Below, piece by piece: positions 28,461 through 36,124 of a stretch of DNA of 64,000 nucleotides. Under the pieces are notes generated by a model. The model ran no database searches. It was not told the origin of the DNA and worked only from the letters and a program-made list of their open reading frames with translations. Source of the DNA: CAZFDE01 sp964517795 (lineage in GTDB: Bacteria > Planctomycetota > Phycisphaerae > Sedimentisphaerales > Anaerobacaceae); assembly GCA_964517795.1 (NCBI GenBank), contig CAZFDE010000001.1, positions 53,914 to 117,913 on the forward strand. The letters are read 5' to 3'. The translations under genes were made by a program, and so were the position numbers. Position 1 is the first letter of the stretch. Each line of letters opens with the position of its first letter.

Positions 28461-28922
28461 CTACTTTGTCCATACTTCATGATATATAACCCATAACCAT
28501 CCCAATATCCATATGACAGCAATGCCGACGATCACAACCAAGGTTTTTAGCCGGGTTGAAAACAATCCTGAAAGAGGAAAATATACCCCAAAAGCGGCTG
28601 TAAGCAAAGCAAAAAGTCCTACAAGCGTGATTATGAATGAAAAAATTGCTGCGGCAGGTTGATGTAAAAAAGCACTTTTTATTCTGCCTCGTGAAAATGC
28701 GGTCATTGAATGAAGAAATCCACAACCGGGGCATGGGAAATCATATTTTTGTTTTAATCCACACTCTCCATAAATTCGATTCAGCGGAATGATTCCACGC
28801 CCGGCTAATTGGAAAAATCCCCACCAAACAGCGACGATTATAAAAATATATAGACATATTATACGCTGCTTCTTTGACGCATTAAAAAAATGCCTGACTT
28901 TTTTTTTGTTTTGGTTTTGCAT
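28461..28922 (-). CDS. DUF2752 membrane protein
   Basis: This 153-residue protein has three or four predicted helices and the DUF2752 signature FPCPGCGFLHSMTAFSRG followed by LHQPAAAIFSF. The basic N-terminus (NQNKKKVRHFFNASKKQR) should stay in the cytoplasm. The function of the family is unknown. The conserved Cys-x2-Cys pair at the membrane edge could bind metal or form a disulfide. It is first in the minus-strand series leading through serA to the CDF gene, and divergent from the inositol-phosphatase-like gene. Confidence 0.85.
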   Translation of the reverse strand: MQNQNKKKVRHFFNASKKQRIICLYIFIIVAVWWGFFQLAGRGIIPLNRIYGECGLKQKYDFPCPGCGFLHSMTAFSRGRIKSAFLHQPAAAIFSFIITLVGLFALLTAAFGVYFPLSGLFSTRLKTLVVIVGIAVIWILGWLWVIYHEVWTK

Positions 28923-28981
28923 GGTATATTAGCTAAAATATATTATTACTATTTTACTGTCAACATATTTAGGAGTGCAAT

Positions 28982-29797
28982 ATGTCTTTGAATAGCAATG
29001 AATTATATAAAATGCTCGAGACTGCAATTGTAAGTGCACGGTTGTCGGGACAGCATGCTATGGAAGAAATGAATTACCTAAAAGTATCTGTAAAAAATAA
29101 TTCCGAACTGGTTACACAGGCCGATTCGCGTTGTCAGAAGATCATTATTGATCGAATCAAGGAAATGTACCCCGATCACGGCTTTATTGGCGAAGAAGGA
29201 GCGAATGGCGGTATTTATAAAGTAAACCCGCGAAATAGCGGCGAAATCTGGTGGGTGATTGATCCGATTGATGGAACAAACAATTTTGCACATCAGATCC
29301 CTGTCTTTTGTGTCAGTATCGCTGCATTTTTTGAGGGAAAACCTGTTGTCGCAGTGATTTTTGATCCCTCCTGCGATCAAATGTACACTGCTGTTATTAA
29401 GGGCGATGCACAATGCAACGGACGTAAGATCAGTGTGAATGACGAAGATATCACGCCTTTTTCGAGTATTGGCCTGGATAGCCATTTCGATTCAGGTATC
29501 CCTCAATGGGCTCAAAAATGCATGATGCAAACTCGATTTCGCAATTTTGGTTCGGCCGCCCTTCAGCTTGCTTATGTCGCCAGGGGCGGATTGATTGCGA
29601 CAATTGAGGGATATGTGAAACTTTGGGATATAGCGGCCGGAGTATTAATTGGTGAGCAAGCGGGTGCAATTATTACAAATTTTAAAAAAGAGCCCATTTT
29701 CCCAGTCAATTTACAAAAATACGACGGCGAAAAAATGCCTGTCATAGCCGCAAATCCGATAGTACACACCAAAATATGTGATTATATCGGCTGTTAA
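28982..29797 (+). CDS. Inositol-monophosphatase-family phosphatase
   Basis: The 271-residue protein shows the three metal-site motifs of the family: FIGEEGANG, WWVIDPIDGTNNFAHQIP and LWDIAAGVLIGEQAGA. AGGAGTGCAAT precedes the ATG, a strong ribosome binding site. Members dephosphorylate inositol phosphates, fructose bisphosphates, PAP or histidinol phosphate, and the substrate cannot be assigned here. The upstream 60 bp are AT-rich, with TTGCAT (28917-28922) and TATTAT (28941-28946) as possible promoter boxes at 18-bp spacing. The gene is followed by 148 bp containing a stronger promoter for the next gene, so it is probably monocistronic. Confidence 0.9.
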   Translation: MSLNSNELYKMLETAIVSARLSGQHAMEEMNYLKVSVKNNSELVTQADSRCQKIIIDRIKEMYPDHGFIGEEGANGGIYKVNPRNSGEIWWVIDPIDGTNNFAHQIPVFCVSIAAFFEGKPVVAVIFDPSCDQMYTAVIKGDAQCNGRKISVNDEDITPFSSIGLDSHFDSGIPQWAQKCMMQTRFRNFGSAALQLAYVARGGLIATIEGYVKLWDIAAGVLIGEQAGAIITNFKKEPIFPVNLQKYDGEKMPVIAANPIVHTKICDYIGC

Positions 29798-29894
29798 AAA
29801 GTACATCCTACCATATGTCCATTTTTATAATTTAGCCTGAAAGCTTTATTTTCAACGATTTTTAAAAATTAAGCTGGATTTAAATTTTTATCTA

Positions 29895-29903
29895 TGTTAT
29901 AAT
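29895..29903 (+). promoter_or_regulatory. Extended -10 promoter of the 1286-residue subtilase gene
   Basis: TGT-TATAAT (TATAAT at 29898-29903) is a consensus extended -10 element 43 bp before the ATG at 29946. The -35 region is weak (TGGATT at 29875-29880, 17 bp away). Confidence 0.5.
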
Positions 29904-29945
29904 ACGTAACGTAAAGTAGAGCCAAAAAAATGATAAGGAGTTGTG

Positions 29946-32900
29946 ATGAGCCAAAAACGAAGCTACTTTCTATCGCTCGTTACCGTCACTTTGATCGCAA
30001 TTAATACTTTCGCTATCACCCAAGCTTCATCAAGGAACTTTCCCTATGAACGCATGAGTCCCGGCGAAGGAGTTGATTTAACCGATGCTAATGCCCGTTA
30101 TTTGTATTATCACAATTTAGAGAGTATCTGTTATTCCGCTCGCTCCGCCGCGGTACAAAAAGCACTCGAAAAAAACTGGGTAATTCGTAACAAGTCCGGC
30201 GGCAATTCCTTTGAATTAATTGCTCTGCGAAATGGGCATCCGGTTTATAAAATGACCAACAACGCTAATTCTGCCATTTCTATTGCAACTGATGTCGTTC
30301 AGACCGGGCCTTTCTTACTGGAAGGCAGCGGGGAAACCATTGGAATATGGGATTTTAACGGCGTTCTCACGACCCATCAGGAATTTGGCAATCTTGGTGG
30401 CCGCGTACAGATCCTTGATGATCTTGATATTTATACGGATGACCATTCGACCCATGTCGCCGGCACCATAGGTGCACAAGGATTCCAGCCGGCCGCAAAA
30501 GGGATGGCGCCGGAGGTCTGGATTGATTCGTATAACTGGTTTAATGATTTTTCAGAAATGCTTTCTCGCGGCGCCCAGTTTGATGGGGAACCTGATGCCC
30601 TTTACTTATCGAATCATTCATACGGCTTGGTAGCGGGCTGGCAGGTGGGCGATTTTCAGAATCTGGGAACTGATGCAGACTACTGGTTTGGCGTTTATCC
30701 TGAACGTGAAGATCGCGAATTTGGCCGATATACATTCTTTTCCCGGCTTTGGGACCAGATCTGTTCGTTAGAGGAGTATTATCTGCCGGTCAAGTCGGCC
30801 GGCAATGACCGGACGGATACAGCGCCCAACAATGGCGATCCTTTCTGGTATATTGATCCGAATACCGATGACTGGGTCAGCAAGCTTTATGATGACACCA
30901 ATGATCCATTCGATGACGGCTGGGACAACGGGGGTTTTGATACCATGCCGCCGGGGTCCTGTGCCAAGAATATTCTGGTCGTCGGCGCGGTGGATGATGC
31001 CGTTAATGGCGGTGTGCGTGATATTAATTTTGCAACGATGACCTCCTATAGTTCTTGGGGTCCCACCGATGACGGCCGCATCAAACCGGACCTGGTCGCC
31101 AACGGCAATGAAGTCTATTCTCCTATCGCCAGCGGTGTTGCCGATTATAATGCCTCCTCTGGAACCAGTATGGCGGCTCCGGCCGTTGCCGGTTCGGCAG
31201 TCCTTATCCACCAAGATTATAACGACTTTTTCGGTGAGCGCATGCGGGCCAGCACGCTTAAGGCCCTGATCCTGCACACCGTTGACGATCTGGGTAATGC
31301 TGGCCCGGATTATCAATTCGGATTCGGTATAATGAATACCGAGGCGGCAGTTGACATTATTGCACTGCAAGCTTCGAATCCCGGGAATAAATGGATTATT
31401 GAAGGGACACTAGCACCTGACACACGCAATCGATATGCATTTACCTCCGATGGAAGCCCGATCACCGCAACCTTATGCTGGACGGACCCGGCAGGTAATC
31501 CGGTGGATGAAAATCTTGTTGACTCCAACGATATCCTTGACCATCCCAAAAAGATGCTGATCAATGACCTTGACTTGCGTATCTATGAAGCAACTAATCC
31601 AAATACGGTTTATTACCCGTATATCCTGGATCCCTGCAATCCGGATCTGCCGGCCACAACCGGTGATAATAACCTGGATAATGTCGAACAGATCTATATT
31701 CCGGCGCCCAACGCGGTTAAAATGATCGCTGAGATCGGTCATAAAAGAACTAATCTTGTTAACGGGGCACAGAATTACGGCTTGATCCTCAGTGAACCAA
31801 TACCGTCACGGACGATATATGTCGATGACGATGCTCCGGATGATGTCTTATACGGTGTTCCGGGTATTCCCGACCCGAATGTCGGCGGCCCATTAAGCGA
31901 TCCCAACGAAAATGGCGAACCCAATCACCCCTTCGACAGCATTCAAAAAGCGATTGACGATATTAATGATATCAATGATGTGCTGGTCGAAATCATTGTG
32001 CGTGAAGGTATCTATACGGGTGTGGGCAATTACGACATCGACACAAACGGTTTTGCCGTTACGATTAAATCTCAAAGCGGGCCATCGACATGTACAATCG
32101 ATCCGAATCTGCTGGGCCGGGCGTTTATCATTGATTCCAATGAGACCGCCACAACGGTCATTCGCGGATTCACGATCATTAACGGCTATGCCCAGGATCC
32201 GAATTGGCCGCGCGGACTGGAAGCAAATGATCCCAACGTACTGACGATCGATTATATCAGCGGATTCGGCGGTGCGATCTACTGCAATAACAGCAGTCCG
32301 TTTATCCGGGATTGTATCATCGAGGACTGTACGGCCGATTACGCCGGCGGTGCGATTGCCTGTGAATTCAACAGCAATCCCATTATTCTTCGGTGTAACT
32401 TAAGCTATAACTATGCCGGCTCGTATTCTTACGGATTTTTCGACGTGAACGAGCCTTATCAGATGGGCGGCGCGATCCACGGTTACCGCTCCAGCCCGAC
32501 CGTCTTTTTCAGCAACCTTTCATTTAATCAGGCCGACGGCGGCGGCGGTGCGATTGCACTCGACGCCGATCCGAATCGTTTTGACAGTTTCGGATCGATT
32601 ATTTTCAGCACGCTGAATAACAATGAGTGCTGGGCGGACGACGATTTTATTTATCAGCACGGCGGCGCTGTTTTTTCCAAAAACTGTTACCCATTGATCT
32701 GGAACTGCACACTCAGGGATAATACGGCCAAGTGGTCGGGCGGTGCGATCGGGGCAATATGGGAAAGCGACGATGCGACCACTGTTTTTTACCTCGATCC
32801 CAACACCCGTGCATTTGACTCAAACGGGATTTATCAATTACCGACAATGATCGTGTCCGGATGTGATATGCTGGACAATGTATGCTGGGCCAGCGGCGGC

Positions 32901-33806
32901 AGCGGCGTGTACAATGAAGGCGGAAAATTCGTCGAGGAAACCAACGAGCCCGATCCCAATGATCCGAACGCAGTCATTGAACTTATTTGGCCCAATACTC
33001 TTGTCTGGAACTGCCTTATCGCCGATAGTTGGGCATACTGGAGCGGTGCATTGGCCAGTGATTACGGCAGTTATCTACAACTGGAAAGTTCAACCATCGC
33101 CAATAATGTGGCCTCCTATTCTTTTACCAACGGGCTTGTCGGCGGGATGGAATGTTACAACGGCGACGGTTATATCCACAACTGTATTTTCTGGGGCAAT
33201 ACAGGCCGGCAATTGGCTGTCTTTAACGGGTTCCTGGATGTGACATACAGCAATATCCAAAACTTCGAGGTAATCGATCCCAATGACCCCAACGGGGCTG
33301 CGGATCCAAACAATCGAATCATCTGGCCGGGGATCGGAAATATCAATACCGATCCGTTTTTCGCCAGTCCGCGCCACCAGGATTACCATCTAAAATCAAC
33401 TTATTCATCTTCAACTTCGGGCGGACGATATAATCCCGAGACCAACAAATTCGATCAAACAGATTCGGTACATAGCCCCTGTATTGACGCCGGCGATCCC
33501 CTCAGTATTTACTTCTTCGAGCCCTTGCCAAATGGCTCACGAATAAATATGGGCGCTTATGGCAACACCCTGCAAGCCAGTAAATCGGATTCCAACGAAC
33601 CGGCATCGACGCCGGGTAACATTATCGGCAGTTACGTCAGCTTCCGGGATTTTACTATCCTTGCAAACAACTGGATGCTCAGTGGCGCTGAGATTGAAGA
33701 TACACGGGCCGACTTTAACCACGATCTTGAAGTCGATGTTTTTGATATGGCGATTTTGGCTGATTACTGGTTGTGGGTATCCGACGAACCTCAGTTTTTC
33801 CATTAA
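29946..33806 (+). CDS. Secreted subtilase with beta-helix region and dockerin-like C-terminus
   Basis: The start is ATG 29946, five bases after AAGGAG. A GTG one codon earlier is less likely. The 1286-residue protein has a signal peptide (MSQKRSYFLSLVTVTLIAIN...). An S8 peptidase domain has the triad Asp136 (IGIWDFNG), His170 (DHSTHVAGTIG) and Ser408 (SGTSMAAPAVAG). A beta-sandwich follows (about 485-620), then a long right-handed beta-helix (about 625-1200) full of CNNSSPFIRDCIIEDC-type rungs and DPN-rich loops, and finally a dockerin-like tail (ADFNHDLEVDVFDMAILADY). The peptidase looks catalytically complete. The likely role is a surface or extracellular protease/adhesin. A paralog with related architecture lies at 52728-57993. 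A terminator follows. Confidence 0.88.
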   Translation: MSQKRSYFLSLVTVTLIAINTFAITQASSRNFPYERMSPGEGVDLTDANARYLYYHNLESICYSARSAAVQKALEKNWVIRNKSGGNSFELIALRNGHPVYKMTNNANSAISIATDVVQTGPFLLEGSGETIGIWDFNGVLTTHQEFGNLGGRVQILDDLDIYTDDHSTHVAGTIGAQGFQPAAKGMAPEVWIDSYNWFNDFSEMLSRGAQFDGEPDALYLSNHSYGLVAGWQVGDFQNLGTDADYWFGVYPEREDREFGRYTFFSRLWDQICSLEEYYLPVKSAGNDRTDTAPNNGDPFWYIDPNTDDWVSKLYDDTNDPFDDGWDNGGFDTMPPGSCAKNILVVGAVDDAVNGGVRDINFATMTSYSSWGPTDDGRIKPDLVANGNEVYSPIASGVADYNASSGTSMAAPAVAGSAVLIHQDYNDFFGERMRASTLKALILHTVDDLGNAGPDYQFGFGIMNTEAAVDIIALQASNPGNKWIIEGTLAPDTRNRYAFTSDGSPITATLCWTDPAGNPVDENLVDSNDILDHPKKMLINDLDLRIYEATNPNTVYYPYILDPCNPDLPATTGDNNLDNVEQIYIPAPNAVKMIAEIGHKRTNLVNGAQNYGLILSEPIPSRTIYVDDDAPDDVLYGVPGIPDPNVGGPLSDPNENGEPNHPFDSIQKAIDDINDINDVLVEIIVREGIYTGVGNYDIDTNGFAVTIKSQSGPSTCTIDPNLLGRAFIIDSNETATTVIRGFTIINGYAQDPNWPRGLEANDPNVLTIDYISGFGGAIYCNNSSPFIRDCIIEDCTADYAGGAIACEFNSNPIILRCNLSYNYAGSYSYGFFDVNEPYQMGGAIHGYRSSPTVFFSNLSFNQADGGGGAIALDADPNRFDSFGSIIFSTLNNNECWADDDFIYQHGGAVFSKNCYPLIWNCTLRDNTAKWSGGAIGAIWESDDATTVFYLDPNTRAFDSNGIYQLPTMIVSGCDMLDNVCWASGGSGVYNEGGKFVEETNEPDPNDPNAVIELIWPNTLVWNCLIADSWAYWSGALASDYGSYLQLESSTIANNVASYSFTNGLVGGMECYNGDGYIHNCIFWGNTGRQLAVFNGFLDVTYSNIQNFEVIDPNDPNGAADPNNRIIWPGIGNINTDPFFASPRHQDYHLKSTYSSSTSGGRYNPETNKFDQTDSVHSPCIDAGDPLSIYFFEPLPNGSRINMGAYGNTLQASKSDSNEPASTPGNIIGSYVSFRDFTILANNWMLSGAEIEDTRADFNHDLEVDVFDMAILADYWLWVSDEPQFFH

Positions 33807-33881
33807 TCGCACACAATAACATTGCCGCCCTGTAGAAAATTGAAAATATTGGCAGAAGGCGATAATGAGGCCGTTTTTTTT

Positions 33882-33908
33882 AAACCCCCGGATAACCCGG
33901 GGGTTTTT
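33882..33908 (+). terminator. Rho-independent terminator after the subtilase gene
   Basis: The stem AAACCCCCGG / CCGGGGGTTT (10 bp) with loop ATAAC, followed by TT, lies 76 nt after the subtilase stop. Its end overlaps the stop codon of convergent pdxB. Confidence 0.88.
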
Positions 33909-35064
33909 ATTCGCAGGCCTTAAAACCGATCCCCTTTAAGATATTTACAAGCTGACAATTTTGGGCTTGCCTTTTTTCGCATTGAATCGTTGTATTTTGA
34001 AATTCTCTTCGGATTGGATATTGTTTTCGAAGGTCATCGAAAAATTGCGGCCGCTGATTTTCATCGACCATTAGGATTTCGCGCATATTAAAATCATCGC
34101 GGTTGATCGGATATATATGCTGAACCATTTCGTGAATGTACTTCTGGGTACCCGTTTTAACATCCTCAAGGAATATCGCAGGTACGGCTGGTGCTGGCAG
34201 AAATTCGTCGAGTTGCTTTTTGGGGTTCATATCGAAATGCTTACAGAATGCCTCGTATATCATCATCATGCCGGCAACCTTGCCATCAAAGGAATAACCG
34301 GCAATATGCGGCGTGGATATATCCACGCAACGCAACAAATCATAATCGATATTGGGTTCGTTCTCCCAGACATCGAGAATGATCCCCCCCAACTTACCCT
34401 TTTGTATCGCGTCTTTCAATGCATCGGTGTCAACCACCCCGCCGCGAGAGGTATTGATAAAAACGGCGCCGTTTTTGAGATTGTCAAAGAATTCCCGATT
34501 AGCCAGATGAAAGGTCTTATCCTGACCTTCACCGGTCAGTGGCGTATGCATTGTAATAAAATCGCAATCGAACAATTCCTTCAGCGGACGATACTTCTCA
34601 TCCTGTGTTTGACGCTGCAGCGGCGGATCATTGAGGAATGTCTTCATTCCCAGTGCCTTGCATTTGTGATCGACCTTTGAGCCAACATTGCCGACACCGA
34701 TAATACCGATGGATTTGTCTTCAAGAGTAATCTTCTTTTTTTGTGCAACACTCAGCAAGGCCGCAACCACATATTCCGCTACCGAATTGGCATTCGATCC
34801 GGGCGCCGAGGCAAAACCAATCCCCTGTGAATTGAGATAGTCGATGTCAATATGCTCGGTCCCGATGGTCGCGGTCCCGACAAATCGAACCCGGCTTTTA
34901 TCCAGCAGCGTACTGTTAACCGGAGTAACACTTCGAACAAGCAGCCCGTCGGCATCCGCAACAATTTGCGGGGTCATTTGCCGCCCGGGAACTATTTTCA
35001 CATCACCCACAGAACTGAAACATTCTTTTACAAATGGGATATTCGCATCAGCAACGATTTTCAC
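33907..35064 (-). CDS. pdxB: 4-phosphoerythronate dehydrogenase
   Basis: The 385-residue protein has the PdxB opening (MKIVADANIPFVKECFSSVG, GRQMTPQIVADADGLLVRSV), the NAD-binding motif IGIIGVGNVGSKV, the catalytic FINTSRGGVVD and IATPHIAGYSFDGK-like region (STPHIAGYSFDGKVAG), and a C-terminal dimerisation extension typical of PdxB rather than SerA. It oxidises 4-phosphoerythronate in the DXP-dependent pyridoxal phosphate pathway. It is the last gene of a five-gene minus-strand run (mlaE, mlaF, FAD/Fe-S protein, amrS, pdxB), 19 nt after amrS. No other pdx gene is in the window. Confidence 0.9.
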   Translation of the reverse strand: MKIVADANIPFVKECFSSVGDVKIVPGRQMTPQIVADADGLLVRSVTPVNSTLLDKSRVRFVGTATIGTEHIDIDYLNSQGIGFASAPGSNANSVAEYVVAALLSVAQKKKITLEDKSIGIIGVGNVGSKVDHKCKALGMKTFLNDPPLQRQTQDEKYRPLKELFDCDFITMHTPLTGEGQDKTFHLANREFFDNLKNGAVFINTSRGGVVDTDALKDAIQKGKLGGIILDVWENEPNIDYDLLRCVDISTPHIAGYSFDGKVAGMMMIYEAFCKHFDMNPKKQLDEFLPAPAVPAIFLEDVKTGTQKYIHEMVQHIYPINRDDFNMREILMVDENQRPQFFDDLRKQYPIRREFQNTTIQCEKRQAQNCQLVNILKGIGFKACE

Positions 35065-35083
35065 ATCTATCTCCTCATTTTAT

Positions 35084-36124
35084 TCAACTTAATTGATATC
35101 CGGAAATTTGTGCGTTGCATTTTGGGCATCGCCCTTGAGCAATCAGATTTTGACCGATGCGGTAGCCGACTCGTTCGATGAGCATTTGGCCGCATCCTGA
35201 GCAAAATGTGTTTTCCGAATCTGAACCGGGTACATTGCCAAGATAGATATATTTGAGCCCGGCCGCTTTGCCGATTTCGCAGGCCTTTTCCATCACCGAT
35301 ATCGGTGTCGGCTCGGCGTGGTCGAATTTGTACTGGGGATAGAAGCGGCTGATATGCCAGGGAATATCCGGCGAAGCATCTCGAGCAATAAATTCGGCAA
35401 TCTGTTTGACCTGTTCGGCATCGGTATTCTGGCCGGGAACAAGCAAGGTGGTGATTTCCATCCAGATATCGGTATGCTTTGCAATGTAGCGGATTGTCTC
35501 TTTGACCGGTTCGAGTTTCGCTTTGCACAGTTTCTTGTAATAGCGCTCATCGAAAGCCTTGAGATCGATATTGATCCCATCGAGCCAGTCTTTGGCAAAA
35601 TCGATCGCCTCGGGCGTCATGTATCCGTTACTGACAAAGACATTGCTCAGGCCTTTTTCCTTTGCGAGCCGCCCGCAATCGACACACAATTCCATAAAGA
35701 TCGTCGGTTCGGTATAGGTATAAGCGATACTTTTGCAACCGCTGCGAATAGCCGAATCGACAATCTCTTGAGGGCTGATCGCCTGACCGTCAATCCCCGC
35801 CTGCTCCAAAGCCATCTGGCTGATCTGCCAGTTCTGGCAGAACTCGCAGCGAAAATTACAGCCCGGCGCAGCAATTGAAAAACTTCGGGTGCCGGGCTGA
35901 AAATGAAACAGCGGTTTTTTTTCGATTGGATCCGGATTGGCGGCCACGATTTTATCGTAATTCAGTGAATAGAGTGTACCGTCGATGTTTTTGCGAACCT
36001 GACAAAAACCCACGCGACCATTGGCAATCAAGCAGCGATGCGCACAGAGTTTACATTGCGCCTTATCCCCGTCAGCAGAATCCCAGAGGGCCGCTTCACG
36101 CAAATTGGATTGTTGATGATTCAT
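35084..36124 (-). CDS. amrS: AmmeMemoRadiSam system radical SAM enzyme
   Basis: The 346-residue protein has the radical SAM cluster motif in APGCNFRCEFCQNWQIS, with the family N-terminal region CKLCAHRCLIANGRVGFCQVR and the core FEPGT-like FQPGTRSFSI. The C-terminal Cys-rich end (FCSGCGQMLIE, CPKCNAQISGYQ) adds a zinc-ribbon. It belongs to the enzymes found with AMMECR1- and Memo-like proteins. The substrate is not established to my knowledge. Neither partner is encoded here. Its ATG overlaps the stop of the upstream FAD/Fe-S gene (ATGA), indicating translational coupling. Confidence 0.92.
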   Translation of the reverse strand: MNHQQSNLREAALWDSADGDKAQCKLCAHRCLIANGRVGFCQVRKNIDGTLYSLNYDKIVAANPDPIEKKPLFHFQPGTRSFSIAAPGCNFRCEFCQNWQISQMALEQAGIDGQAISPQEIVDSAIRSGCKSIAYTYTEPTIFMELCVDCGRLAKEKGLSNVFVSNGYMTPEAIDFAKDWLDGINIDLKAFDERYYKKLCKAKLEPVKETIRYIAKHTDIWMEITTLLVPGQNTDAEQVKQIAEFIARDASPDIPWHISRFYPQYKFDHAEPTPISVMEKACEIGKAAGLKYIYLGNVPGSDSENTFCSGCGQMLIERVGYRIGQNLIAQGRCPKCNAQISGYQLS

